NCBI GenBank assembly: GCA_017462015.1
Contig: JAFTRX010000021.1
Location: 1-64,000 of the forward strand
DNA length: 64,000 bases
Source: Lentisphaeria bacterium
GTDB lineage: Bacteria > Verrucomicrobiota > Lentisphaeria > Victivallales > Victivallaceae
Direction of reading: 5' to 3'
Under the pieces are notes generated by a model. That model made no database searches. It worked only from the letters and a program-made list of their open reading frames with translations, and had not been told where the DNA came from. A program made the translations under genes and the position numbers. This document shows positions 21,916-31,737 of this stretch, piece after piece (the first letter of the stretch is position 1; every line of letters begins with the position of its first letter).

Positions 21916-24903
21916 ATGTTCAATGCCATTCTAAAAGCAATCTTCGGTACAAAATCCCAGCGGGACGTGAAAAAAATGCTTCCGCTGGTTCGTCGTATCA
22001 ACGAAATTGAAGTTCAGCTCCAGCAGCTCTCCGATGAAGAACTTCAGGCAAAAACCCCCGAATTCAAAGCCCGGCTCGCCGCCGGAGAAACTTTGGATGA
22101 TTTGATGTGTGAAGCATTTGCCGTAGTCAAGAACGCCTGCCGCCGTATGTGCGGACGGGAGTTTGAAGTGTGCGGACAAATGATGAAATGGGACATGGTT
22201 CCCTTCGATGTGCAGATCATGGGCGGTATCGCACTGCATAAAGGTGCTATCGCTGAAATGGCGACCGGCGAAGGTAAAACTCTGGTCGCAACAATGCCGC
22301 TCTACCTTAACGCCCTCTCCGGGCGCAACTGTCAGCTGGTCACAGTGAACGATTATCTCGCCCGCCGCGACTCCAGCTGGATGGGGGTCATCTTCACCTT
22401 TCTCGGTCTGACCGTCGGCTGTCTGCAGAATATGCAAATGCCCGATGAACGCCGCGAACAGTACAACTGCGACATCACCTACGGCACCAACAGCGAATTC
22501 GGTTTCGACTACCTGCGCGACATGGGTATGGCAAGTGATGCCGACCAGCTTGTACAGCGCGACCATTATTTTGCGATCATCGACGAAATCGACAGTATTC
22601 TCATCGACGAAGCGCGTACACCGTTGATCATCTCCGGTCCGGTTCCGGCGGCAAAAGATCAGTTCAGCGAACTCAAACCGCTGGTGGCTGATCTGTACAA
22701 CCGTCAGAATCTGCTCTGTTCCCGTCTGGTGCGCGAAGCGCGTGCCGTTCTGGACAAAGAAGATATTTCCGATGATGATTTCAGCGACGCCATTCTCAAA
22801 CTGCTTCAGGTGAAATTCGGTATGCCGACCCACCGGCAGCTCCTGCATACCTTTGAAAACGGCGAAATACTGCGCGAAGTGGAGCGGCTCGATGCCAAAG
22901 TCCACAGTGACAACAACCGCGGTATGCTTCAGGAAGTGCAGAGCGTTCTCTACTTCACCATTGACGAGAAAACCCACGAAGCCGATTTGACCGAACTTGG
23001 CAGAAACACGATCAGCCCGGACGATCCTGATGGCTTTGTCGTTCCCGATCTTCTGGGTGAACTGCACAAGATCGAAGTTGACGAAAATCTTTCCGCCGCA
23101 GAAAAAATCACCGCAAAAGAGGCGTTTCAGGAACATTTTGCCGACAAGAGTGAACGTCTTCACGACCTGTCACAGCTGTTGAAAGCATACTGCCTCTTTG
23201 AAAAGGATGTCAACTACGTAGTTATGGACCGCAAGGTCATGATCGTCGACGAACACACCGGCCGTCTCATGCCCGGACGCCGCTTCTCCGATGGACTCCA
23301 TCAGGCTCTCGAAGCCAAGGAAGATGTCCCCATCGAAGCGGAAACCCAGACCATGGCGACCATCACCATCCAGAACTACTTCCGCATGTACGACAAACTT
23401 GCCGGTATGACCGGTACAGCAGAAACGGAAGCGGCGGAATTCCATCAGATATACAAACTTGATGTGGTGGTCATCCCGACCAACCGTCCCTGCATCCGCA
23501 AGGATGACAGTGACTCCATCTTTAAAACCAAGCGGGAAAAATTCAACGCCATCCTCGATGACATCACTGAACGTTATCAGGCGGGACAGCCGGTGCTGCT
23601 CGGTACGATCTCGGTCGATGATTCAGAAAAACTTTCCCGCATGCTCAAAATGCGCAACATTCCGCACAACGTTCTGAACGCCAAAAACCACCAGCACGAA
23701 GCGGAAATCGTTGCCAATGCCGGTAAAATCCGGGCGGTCACCGTCGCCACCAACATGGCAGGACGCGGAACCGACATCAAGCTCGGTCCCGGCGTTGCGG
23801 AACTCGGCGGCTTGCACGTCATCGGCAGTTCGCGTCACGATTCACGCCGTATCGACCGCCAGCTGCGCGGACGGTGTTCCCGTCAGGGCGACCCCGGCAG
23901 TTCCAAATTCTACGTTTCGCTGGAGGACGATCTCATGCGCCTCTTCGGCGGCGACAGGATCGTCAAGATTTTCGACCGCTTCGGCTTGAAAGAGGGTGAT
24001 GAACTTCAGCATCCGTGGCTCGACCGTTCCATTGAAACGGCGCAGAAGCGCGTGGAACAGCAGCACTTCTCCATCCGTAAACGGACACTGGACTTTGACG
24101 ATGTGATGAACAAACAGCGGGAAATCGTTTATGCTCTGCGCAAAGATGCTCTGCTCTCAGATACGCCGCAGGAAGTACTCTTTGCCATCATCGATCAGGT
24201 TGTGGAGACCATCGTCGACGATGTCAGCAATCAAAGCACTGCCAAGCGCGATGAAAGCAACTTCAACATCGATGCTCTGGCAGCGGCACTGAACACCGTC
24301 TTCCCTCTGGATTTCAAAGCTGAAAACTTTACCGCCGGTATCAAATCCGGACGTTTGGAAAATGCCCGCGATCTGGAATTGCAGATCATCGGCATCATTG
24401 AAGAAACTTATCAGCAGCGCAACGCCGATATGCCGGCGGAACAGCTGGCATATCTCCAGCGCCACACCATTCTGGAAGCGCTCGACCGTTTGTGGCAGGA
24501 GCATCTCTACGCGATGGATCATCTGCGTTCCAGCATGTCACTGCGGGTATACGCACAAAAAGATCCGCTGGTCGAATACAAAAATGAGGCCTTCGGTATC
24601 TTCAAGAATATGATGGATCAGGTCTATATGGATGTGGCGAAGAACCTCTTCCGTATCACCATCACCCGCATCGAATCATGGGAGGAGTTGTTGAATTCCA
24701 TGCCGCAGGAGATGGTGCATCAGACACTGGAACAATTTGGCGGCAGCTTCCCCGGTGCCGACGGCATGATGTTGCCGGAAGAAGAGGAAGCTCAACCGGA
24801 AGTGCATTTCACCTTCCACCGGGAAGCCCCGAAGGTCGGCAGAAATGATCTCTGTCCCTGCGGCAGCGGCAAAAAATACAAAAAATGCTGCGGCAAAGAG
24901 TAA
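21916..24903 (+). CDS. secA: Preprotein translocase ATPase SecA
   Basis: A 995-aa SecA, the motor that drives proteins through SecYEG. Walker A is ATGEGKTL with Lys121; later landmarks are NDYLARRDSSWM, DEIDSILIDEARTPLIISGP, DEHTGRLMPGRRFSDGLHQALEAKE, MAGMTGTAETE-type motif (KLAGMTGTAETEA) and TNMAGRGTDIKLGPGV. The C-terminus has the zinc-binding SEC-C motif CPCGSGKKYKKCC. It is longer than E. coli SecA (901 aa), mainly through an insert around residues 250-420. The ATG at 21916 lies two bases after the 51-codon ORF and has no strong ribosome binding site of its own, so coupling is likely. Confidence 0.97.
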   Translation: MFNAILKAIFGTKSQRDVKKMLPLVRRINEIEVQLQQLSDEELQAKTPEFKARLAAGETLDDLMCEAFAVVKNACRRMCGREFEVCGQMMKWDMVPFDVQIMGGIALHKGAIAEMATGEGKTLVATMPLYLNALSGRNCQLVTVNDYLARRDSSWMGVIFTFLGLTVGCLQNMQMPDERREQYNCDITYGTNSEFGFDYLRDMGMASDADQLVQRDHYFAIIDEIDSILIDEARTPLIISGPVPAAKDQFSELKPLVADLYNRQNLLCSRLVREARAVLDKEDISDDDFSDAILKLLQVKFGMPTHRQLLHTFENGEILREVERLDAKVHSDNNRGMLQEVQSVLYFTIDEKTHEADLTELGRNTISPDDPDGFVVPDLLGELHKIEVDENLSAAEKITAKEAFQEHFADKSERLHDLSQLLKAYCLFEKDVNYVVMDRKVMIVDEHTGRLMPGRRFSDGLHQALEAKEDVPIEAETQTMATITIQNYFRMYDKLAGMTGTAETEAAEFHQIYKLDVVVIPTNRPCIRKDDSDSIFKTKREKFNAILDDITERYQAGQPVLLGTISVDDSEKLSRMLKMRNIPHNVLNAKNHQHEAEIVANAGKIRAVTVATNMAGRGTDIKLGPGVAELGGLHVIGSSRHDSRRIDRQLRGRCSRQGDPGSSKFYVSLEDDLMRLFGGDRIVKIFDRFGLKEGDELQHPWLDRSIETAQKRVEQQHFSIRKRTLDFDDVMNKQREIVYALRKDALLSDTPQEVLFAIIDQVVETIVDDVSNQSTAKRDESNFNIDALAAALNTVFPLDFKAENFTAGIKSGRLENARDLELQIIGIIEETYQQRNADMPAEQLAYLQRHTILEALDRLWQEHLYAMDHLRSSMSLRVYAQKDPLVEYKNEAFGIFKNMMDQVYMDVAKNLFRITITRIESWEELLNSMPQEMVHQTLEQFGGSFPGADGMMLPEEEEAQPEVHFTFHREAPKVGRNDLCPCGSGKKYKKCCGKE

Positions 24904-24939
24904 AAATACAAATAATCTTACTTATACGGAGTAAAAAAT

Positions 24940-27588
24940 ATGGCTAAACAGCAACCGTTGCCGCGCGCATACGAAGCGGCAGATGTCGAAAAGAAGTGGT
25001 TCCCGGAATGGGAAAAATCCAACTGTTTCCACGGAGATCCGAAGTCCGCAAAACCCGGATACTCCATCGTTATCCCGCCCCCCAACGTTACCGGTATCCT
25101 GACGCTCGGTCATGTGTTGAACAACACACTGCAGGATATCCTCTGCCGCCGCGCCAGAATGAAAGGTTTTGAAGTGTGCTGGTTCCCCGGCACTGACCAC
25201 GCCGGTATCGCTACCGAAGCCCGTGTGGTGAAATTTCTCAAAGAAACGGAAAATGTCACCCGTGACGAACTCGGACGCGAAGAGTTCATCAACCGCGTGT
25301 GGAAGTGGAAGCACGAATTCGGCGGAAAAATCATCCGTCAGCTCCGGACTCTGGGCTGTTCCTGCGACTGGGAACGGGAACGCTTCACCATGGACGAAGG
25401 TCTGTCCAAGGCAGTGCTGAAAGTTTTCGTCCAGCTCTACAACAAGGGTTATATTTACCGCGGTCAGCGGATGATCAACTGGTGTCCTGCCGCCAAGAGT
25501 GCGCTCTCGGATGAAGAGGTCATCTACAAAGATGTTGCCGGAAAGTTTTACTACTTCCGCTATCCGCTTGCTGACGGTTCCGGTCATCTGACCGTTGCCA
25601 CCACTCGCCCGGAAACCATGTTCGGTGACACTGCGGTCGCCGTCCATCCGGAAGATCCGCGCTTCAAACATCTTATCGGCAAAATGGTCAAACTCCCCCT
25701 CACCGACCGCGAGATCCCCATTGTCGGTGACCAGCACGCCGATCCGACCAAAGGTACCGGCTGTGTGAAAATCACTCCGGGACATGACCCCAACGACTTT
25801 GAAGTCGGCAAACGCTGCAACCTCGAAGTCATCAACATGATGAACCCCGATGCCACGCTGAACAGCAACTGTCCGGCGGAATTTGTCGGCATGGATCGTT
25901 TCGCCGCCCGTGATCTCTGTGTCAAGCGCATGGAAGAAGCCGGACTTCTGGAAAAAATTGAAGAGATCACCCACGCCGTCGGTTTCTCCGAACGCGGAGA
26001 TGTCCCCATCGAGACTCTCGTCAGCTCCCAGTGGTTCTGCAAAATGGGCGAACTTGCCAAGCCTGCCATCGAAGCAGTGCGCAACGGCGACATCAAATTT
26101 TATCCGGAACGGTGGAGCAAAACCTATTTTCACTGGATGGAAAACATTCAGGATTGGTGCATCTCCCGTCAGCTCTGGTGGGGACACCGTATTCCGGCAT
26201 GGTACAACGAAAAAGGCGAAGTCTACGTCGGTGAAACTGCTCCGGAAGGCGACAACTGGACTCAGGAAAACGACGTGCTTGATACCTGGTTCAGCAGCTG
26301 GTTGTGGCCGTTTTCCATCATGGGCTGGCCCGACGGCGGCAAAGAGGAGATGGAAAAATTCTACACCACCAACGATTTGGTCACAGGTCCCGATATCATC
26401 TTCTTCTGGGTGGCGCGTATGATTATGGCCGGATGTGAATTCACCGGCAAGATCCCCTTCCACAACGTCTACTTCACCAGTATCATCCGCGATGAACTCG
26501 GCCGTAAACTCTCCAAGAGTCTGGGCAACTCGCCCGACCCGCTGGATGTTATTGCCGAATACGGTGCCGATGCCCTGCGCTTCTCCATTGCGTACATCGC
26601 GCCCATCGGTATGGATATCAAATACAGCAACGAAAAGTGCGAGATCGGCCGCAACTTCGCCAACAAATTGTGGAACGCGTGCCGTTTCCGCCAGATGCAG
26701 AGCGATGTGAGCGACTATGCGCGCACTTTGATTTCCGCAGAACTTTCCAGCGATGAAAAGTGGATGCTTGCCAAGCTTGATGCGGCGGAAAAACTGGTGG
26801 AAAGCGAACTGGAAGCCTTCCGTTTCCACGCCGCCGCCCACGCGCTTTACGATCTGGTGTGGAGCGATTTCTGCGACTGGTTCGTCGAAGCGGAGAAAGT
26901 TCCGCTCCGCGCCGGCGGTGCCGAAAAAGAACGTGCATGCGCGGTGCTGGATTTCGTTCTCTTCCGCATCCTGAAGCTGCTCCATCCCTTCATGCCGTTC
27001 ATCACCGAAGAGTTGGCACACCGTATGGGCTTCGTCGAAGATGGACAATTCCTCGACTTTGAAGAGTTCCCCATGGGAATCGCCGGTTTGCCCTCTGAAG
27101 ATGGCATCATCGCCAAAGTCGATGCCAAGTTTGAAGCGGTCAAAGCCGGACGTTTCCTCCGTTCCAGCTACAACATTGCCGATGGTAAAAAGCTCAAATT
27201 CCACATCAAGCTCAACGACAGTGCCGCGATGGAATTTTTCACTGCGGAAAAGAGTTCACTGATGAGTCTGCTCAATGCTGAAGATATTGAGTTCTCTTTC
27301 GATGCCTTTGATGTCAAAGCCAACGGTGCCGCTGCCAGCCAGACGGTTGCCGCCGGTGTGGTGAGCTTGCCGCTTGCCGACTTGATCGACCTCGATGCCG
27401 AAGTCAAGCGGTTGGAAAAACAGCTTGCCGAACTGAAAAAGTGGATCGCAGGCAACGAAGCGCGCCTTGCCAACGAAAAGTTCGTTGCCAGCGCGCCGGA
27501 GAAAGTTGTCGCTGACACCAGAAGCAAACTGGAAGAACTCAAAGCCAAAGCTGCCCATACTGAAGAACAGCTTGCGGCATTGAAGTAA
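24940..27588 (+). CDS. valS: Valyl-tRNA synthetase
   Basis: An 882-aa class I aminoacyl-tRNA synthetase charging tRNA-Val. The HIGH-type motif is LTLGHV with His58 after PPPNVTG; the KMSKS-type motif is KLSKS at 523-527. The editing domain is seen in TTRPETMFGDTAVAVHPED. The valine-specific segment NDLVTGPDIIFFWVARMIM is present. The C-terminus has the valS coiled-coil arm with repeated Leu/Lys/Glu (LDAEVKRLEKQLAELKKWI). Length is normal. ATG at 24940 follows a CGGAG site, 36 bp after secA, so it is probably cotranscribed. Confidence 0.97.
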   Translation: MAKQQPLPRAYEAADVEKKWFPEWEKSNCFHGDPKSAKPGYSIVIPPPNVTGILTLGHVLNNTLQDILCRRARMKGFEVCWFPGTDHAGIATEARVVKFLKETENVTRDELGREEFINRVWKWKHEFGGKIIRQLRTLGCSCDWERERFTMDEGLSKAVLKVFVQLYNKGYIYRGQRMINWCPAAKSALSDEEVIYKDVAGKFYYFRYPLADGSGHLTVATTRPETMFGDTAVAVHPEDPRFKHLIGKMVKLPLTDREIPIVGDQHADPTKGTGCVKITPGHDPNDFEVGKRCNLEVINMMNPDATLNSNCPAEFVGMDRFAARDLCVKRMEEAGLLEKIEEITHAVGFSERGDVPIETLVSSQWFCKMGELAKPAIEAVRNGDIKFYPERWSKTYFHWMENIQDWCISRQLWWGHRIPAWYNEKGEVYVGETAPEGDNWTQENDVLDTWFSSWLWPFSIMGWPDGGKEEMEKFYTTNDLVTGPDIIFFWVARMIMAGCEFTGKIPFHNVYFTSIIRDELGRKLSKSLGNSPDPLDVIAEYGADALRFSIAYIAPIGMDIKYSNEKCEIGRNFANKLWNACRFRQMQSDVSDYARTLISAELSSDEKWMLAKLDAAEKLVESELEAFRFHAAAHALYDLVWSDFCDWFVEAEKVPLRAGGAEKERACAVLDFVLFRILKLLHPFMPFITEELAHRMGFVEDGQFLDFEEFPMGIAGLPSEDGIIAKVDAKFEAVKAGRFLRSSYNIADGKKLKFHIKLNDSAAMEFFTAEKSSLMSLLNAEDIEFSFDAFDVKANGAAASQTVAAGVVSLPLADLIDLDAEVKRLEKQLAELKKWIAGNEARLANEKFVASAPEKVVADTRSKLEELKAKAAHTEEQLAALK

Positions 27589-27606
27589 ACAATTTTTCAA
27601 TAACAC

Positions 27607-27642
27607 GGATACCGGTATATTTCCACCGGTATCCGCGATTTT
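27607..27642 (+). terminator. Terminator-like hairpin after valS
   Basis: Perfect 10-bp stem, GGATACCGGT (27607-27616) with ACCGGTATCC (27625-27634), followed by GCGATTTTAT. The T run is short and displaced, so strength is uncertain. Confidence 0.6.
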
Positions 27643-27660
27643 ATAAAAGGGGATGTGCCA

Positions 27661-29484
27661 ATGAAATACGCGGAACTTCGCAACAGGTTATCTTCCGGAG
27701 TCACTGTTTTTGACGGTGGTTTCGGAACCGAACTTTACCGCCGCAACTTCTTTGTCAACACCTCGTATGACAATCTGGTGCTGACGGAACCGGCAATCGT
27801 AACTGCTATCCACCAGTCGTACATCGATGCCGGAGCTGAGGTATTGACCACCAACACTTACAGCGCCAATCATATTGCGCTCAACCGTTTCGGTCTGGGA
27901 GAGAAGGTACGGGAGATAAACTTCGCCGCTGTTGCCCTCGCCAGGAAGGCTGCCGCCGGAAAACCGGAGGTGCTGATTGCCGGTTCCATCGGACCGGTAT
28001 CAGGAGAAAATTCCCAAGGAGATCGCCTTGCCGCCATTACGGAACAGGCGGGCTTCCTCCGGGATGGCGGAGCGGATTTCATCATTTTTGAATCGATTTC
28101 CAATCTTAACGACTTGAAAGAGATCGTTGAAGCGGCAAAGACATGTGCTTATCCGTGGATGCCGAGCTTTGTACTTGACGGCGAGGGAAAACTTGCCGAC
28201 GGCAGTGATATCAACGCGATAATGGCAGTACTGGACGGTGTCGATGCGGAAGCATTCGGCATCAACTGCGGCTGCGGTCCGGAAACGACCTTTGAAGCTG
28301 TAAAGCGGGTTGCGCCATGCGTAAAATTGCCGCTGGTAGTACAGCCGGGAGCAGGCGTTCCAAAAAATGTTGACAACCGCTTTATGCTGATGACCACCCC
28401 GGAATATTTCACCACCTACGCGCTGCGTTACGTCAATCTCGGTGCGCGCGGCATCGGCGGTTGTTGCGGTATTTCGCCGGAACACATCTCCGATCTGGTG
28501 CGCTCACTCAAGCCGATGACCAAGATGGAACACTCAGCATCTCTTGCCATTGAAGTCAAAGAAACTGAATTGCTGGAGCCGCTTCCCACTGAGGAAAAGA
28601 GTTCCTTCGGCAAAAAACTCGTTTCCGGCAAGTGGCTGAAACTGGTCGAACTTACCCCGCCGCGCGGCTTTGACCTCACCGACACCGTGAACAAGGCAAA
28701 GTTGTGCAAAGATGCCGGGTTCGATGCGATCAATCTGCCCGATGGTCCCCGCGCCAGCTGCCGGATTTCTCAGGTTATAACCGCTGCGGAGATCCAGGAG
28801 CGTGCCGGAATCGAGACCATCATCCACTGTTGCGGCCGTGACCGCAACCTGATAAGTTTGCAATCGATGATTCTCGGATGCATGGCGAAAAATCTCAACA
28901 ACATCCTCTTCATCACCGGCGACCCGCCGAAACTGGGTAATTATCCCTTCAGTTCCGGCGTGTTTGATGTCGATTCCATCGGACTGGTCAAGCTCCAGAG
29001 CCGCCTCAACCGCGGCGTGGATGTCGGCGGTCAGAAACTGGGAGATAATATCAAAACCGCCATCGTCTCCGGAGTGGGTGCTGATCCCAACGCCGTTGAT
29101 TTGGAACGGGAATACCGCCGCCTCGCGGAAAAAATCGAAGCCGGTGCGGAGTTTATCATCACCCAGCCGGTCTTTGCGCCGGAGGCGTTGTTGAGCTTTC
29201 TCAAGCGCATAGAACACTTCCATGTTCCGGTCATCGCCGGAGTGTGGCCTTTTGCCAGCTACCGCAACGCGGAGTTTATGAAAACCGAGGTTCCCGGTGT
29301 CGTCGTTCCGGATTGGATCATGGAACAGATGCGCAACGCCGGAAGCAAAGAGGCACAGCGGGCGGAAGGTATCAAGATCGCGCGTAAAATACTCAGCGAA
29401 ATACATGATGCGGTACGCGGTGTCGCCACCAGCGCGCCGTTTGGAAATGTCAGAACAGCCATCGAAGTTTGCGACGGCTTTTAA
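27661..29484 (+). CDS. Bifunctional homocysteine S-methyltransferase / methylenetetrahydrofolate reductase
   Basis: A 607-aa two-domain protein like B. subtilis YitJ. Residues about 1-290 form the homocysteine methyltransferase barrel: DGGFGTELYRR, the zinc-ligand segments FGINCGCGPE and GGCCGISPEHI. Residues about 310-607 form the MTHFR barrel: LVELTPPRGFD, ETIIHCCGRDRNLISLQS, LFITGDPPKLGNYP and AEFIITQPVF. Together these produce 5-methyl-tetrahydrofolate and methylate homocysteine to methionine. ATG at 27661 follows AGGGGA at seven bases; a GTG six bases upstream is a weaker alternative. truB begins 26 bp after its stop. Confidence 0.92.
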   Translation: MKYAELRNRLSSGVTVFDGGFGTELYRRNFFVNTSYDNLVLTEPAIVTAIHQSYIDAGAEVLTTNTYSANHIALNRFGLGEKVREINFAAVALARKAAAGKPEVLIAGSIGPVSGENSQGDRLAAITEQAGFLRDGGADFIIFESISNLNDLKEIVEAAKTCAYPWMPSFVLDGEGKLADGSDINAIMAVLDGVDAEAFGINCGCGPETTFEAVKRVAPCVKLPLVVQPGAGVPKNVDNRFMLMTTPEYFTTYALRYVNLGARGIGGCCGISPEHISDLVRSLKPMTKMEHSASLAIEVKETELLEPLPTEEKSSFGKKLVSGKWLKLVELTPPRGFDLTDTVNKAKLCKDAGFDAINLPDGPRASCRISQVITAAEIQERAGIETIIHCCGRDRNLISLQSMILGCMAKNLNNILFITGDPPKLGNYPFSSGVFDVDSIGLVKLQSRLNRGVDVGGQKLGDNIKTAIVSGVGADPNAVDLEREYRRLAEKIEAGAEFIITQPVFAPEALLSFLKRIEHFHVPVIAGVWPFASYRNAEFMKTEVPGVVVPDWIMEQMRNAGSKEAQRAEGIKIARKILSEIHDAVRGVATSAPFGNVRTAIEVCDGF

Positions 29485-29510
29485 CCTTATCAATATGGAG
29501 AACTCCGGTT

Positions 29511-30257
29511 TTGCGTTACAATCCTAAAAAACACCGTTTGCCGATTTGTCCGGCAGAAGGAATATTGACCATAGATAAACCGTTGGGCTGGACCAGCTTT
29601 GACGTGGTGAACTTTGTCCGCGCCCGTTTCAACGTTCCGAAAGTCGGACATTGCGGCACGCTGGACCCGGCGGCAACCGGGCTGCTGGTGCTGGTGTTGG
29701 GAAAATTCACCGCCGTAAGTCAGAAACTCAGCGCCGATGACAAGGTTTATACCGGCTCACTGAAGCTGGGCGTGGAGACCGATTCCGGTGATATGGACGG
29801 CGAAATCATCCGGGAAGCGGAGGTCAACGTGAGCGAAGAGGAATTCAAAGAAGCCTTTGCCGCCTTCCGCGGCAAACAGATGCAGCTTCCGCCGATGGTG
29901 TCAGCAGTGAAGGTCGGCGGCAAAAAGCTTTATGAACTTGCCAGAAAAGGCGTGGAAATTGAACGGGAACCCCGGGAAATCGAAATCAAAAAACTGGAGA
30001 TCACCCGCCTTGATCTGCCGGAATGTGATTTTATCATGGAGTGTTCCAAAGGCACATACGTCCGCAGTTTCTGCTCTGATTTGGGCGCAAAACTGGGTTG
30101 CGGCGGCGTGTTGACCGCGTTGCGGCGGCTGCGCAGCGGAAAGTTTTCCCTTGACGATGCCGTGACTGTGGATCATCTCAAGACGCTGGAAGCGCCGGAA
30201 TTCACCTCTTTTATGGCACAGCGGCTGGTCAAACTTCTTCAGGAGAACAATATATGA
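29511..30257 (+). CDS. truB: tRNA pseudouridine-55 synthase TruB (TTG start)
   Basis: A 248-aa pseudouridine synthase that modifies U55 in the T-loop of tRNAs. The TruB pattern is clear: ILTIDKPLGWTSFDVVN, the catalytic-Asp motif KVGHCGTLDPAATGLLVL, YTGSLKLGVETDSGDMDGE, QLPPMVSAVKVGGKKLYELARKGVE and CSKGTYVRSFCSDLG. No ATG fits in front of the domain. A TTG at 29511, ten bases after GGAG, gives the best start. It overlaps the next gene by four bases (ATGA), so that unknown protein is translationally coupled. Confidence 0.93.
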   Translation: MRYNPKKHRLPICPAEGILTIDKPLGWTSFDVVNFVRARFNVPKVGHCGTLDPAATGLLVLVLGKFTAVSQKLSADDKVYTGSLKLGVETDSGDMDGEIIREAEVNVSEEEFKEAFAAFRGKQMQLPPMVSAVKVGGKKLYELARKGVEIEREPREIEIKKLEITRLDLPECDFIMECSKGTYVRSFCSDLGAKLGCGGVLTALRRLRSGKFSLDDAVTVDHLKTLEAPEFTSFMAQRLVKLLQENNI

Positions 30258-31696
30258 GCAGCGCCGCAGATTTTACCCCGGCAGAACTTGATGCCGCCAT
30301 CGCCGCGGCCGGAGAACGTTTCACTCTGGCATCGGTTACCAAAGAGCTGGGCGCGCCGCGTTCCGATGTCTTGCGGCGCCGGTTGGAGCGGATCATTGAC
30401 AGCGACAACAGCTTTTTCCACAATGAAAAGTGGCAATGCGTCAAGCGGAAAAAATTCTTTACCGGCAGAGAGTTTATCATCACTCCGGATGAGTGGGAGA
30501 TCGAACAGGGCGTACTCTTCCCCGGCCACCGGTTTATCCCGTTTGTGCCGGAAGATGTCTTTCCTTCCGAAGCAGAACTTGTGTTCGACGGCAATCCGGT
30601 TGCCAAACGTCAGCTTACCTTGCCGCTGGGACAGGTGTTCCATTACCACTTGCTTCTGGGGTCAGAGCAGATATTTGATTTTCTCATTGCGGAAAACCCG
30701 GCCAATGCCCATCTTGCCAACCATGCAAACGGCAATGAACCGGTAACGCTGGATGTTTTCGATCTGGCGCAGTTTTATCAGGAGAGCAAATTCTCCTGCG
30801 GTGATGCGTTGTTGTGCAAAGTCGAAGATTACGCCGCTGGCAAAATCACTTTTTCCGCACTTTCCGCCGGGGAACGTTCCGCCAACGCCCGCAAAAGCCG
30901 CACCGCCGCACTGGATGCCGCCATCAAACAGGTGTGGGAAAAATTCCGGGATTACCCGGATATTCCGGAACAGCTGGCATGGGCGGAGTATTACTCCGGC
31001 GAAAACAGCAGCTCCACCGGTGCCTCCATCGACGAATTCATCACCGCATCCACCATGGTCGAATTGCGTGCCGATGGTGACCATGCCGTGTTGAGTATAC
31101 GCGAAGAAGCGGAACACTCCGCCAATGATATGGTACTGCCGCCGGGACTGAGCATCTCCGGCAGTGCATTGGACGATCCGTTGAAACTGCTTTCCGGCAG
31201 CGGCGTTCCCCTCTCGGAAGCGGAACTTGATGCCTTTATGCTCGATGCCATATACAAACGTGAAACTGATATCGACGGTGTTTATTCCCGTATTTTCGGC
31301 CACCACGAACTCGACCTCGATGACGAAGCGCAGCAGGCGGTGCTGTTAAATTATCTGGAAGAGCGTTTTGAAGAGCTGCTGGAAAATTACAACCGGGTCG
31401 ATGATGAACCGAAAGCAGAGTTGCGCAGTGACATCACCGATGCCATCGAAGCGCGTTTGGAATACCTTTCCTACCTCGGCACCCTCGACCGCGATGTGAA
31501 TGAAAACGAAACTGCGGCAATGAAGAAGTTGGCAGAGATTGCCGCCAAACTCAGCGAAGCACTGAAGTTGTTGAACAATCCCTCGTTCACCCCCGATGAC
31601 CACGAACTTGAACACTTGAGCGAAATGGTCGATGCCCGTTTGGATGAACAGGAGGAAATTCTGGAAAAATCCCCCCGTGAAAACGGTGATGATTAA
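30254..31696 (+). CDS. Uncharacterised acidic protein coupled to truB
   Basis: A 480-aa soluble, strongly acidic protein that I do not recognise. The first 60 residues (FTPAELDAAIAAAGERFTLASVTKELGAP) have the look of a winged-helix or other DNA/RNA-binding start, followed by a beta-rich region with FFTGREFIITPDEWEIEQGVLFPGHRF. The C-terminal third is helical and full of Glu/Asp (LNYLEERFEELLENYNR, AMKKLAEIAAKLSEALKLL). There is no signal peptide or transmembrane helix. The ATG overlaps the truB stop by four bases. iorA follows 41 bp downstream. Its place between a tRNA-modification gene and an oxidoreductase does not fix its role. Confidence 0.8.
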   Translation: MSSAADFTPAELDAAIAAAGERFTLASVTKELGAPRSDVLRRRLERIIDSDNSFFHNEKWQCVKRKKFFTGREFIITPDEWEIEQGVLFPGHRFIPFVPEDVFPSEAELVFDGNPVAKRQLTLPLGQVFHYHLLLGSEQIFDFLIAENPANAHLANHANGNEPVTLDVFDLAQFYQESKFSCGDALLCKVEDYAAGKITFSALSAGERSANARKSRTAALDAAIKQVWEKFRDYPDIPEQLAWAEYYSGENSSSTGASIDEFITASTMVELRADGDHAVLSIREEAEHSANDMVLPPGLSISGSALDDPLKLLSGSGVPLSEAELDAFMLDAIYKRETDIDGVYSRIFGHHELDLDDEAQQAVLLNYLEERFEELLENYNRVDDEPKAELRSDITDAIEARLEYLSYLGTLDRDVNENETAAMKKLAEIAAKLSEALKLLNNPSFTPDDHELEHLSEMVDARLDEQEEILEKSPRENGDD

Positions 31697-31737
31697 GTTT
31701 TTTTAATTAATTTCATATAATTCAGGAGAAAAACGTT

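Noticed and set aside
24922-27204. A 760-codon minus-strand frame opposite valS, and similar ones opposite msbA (36281-37945) and FtsK (41092-42333)
   Set aside because: All are mirror frames of well-identified genes with unlikely amino-acid composition and no ribosome binding site.
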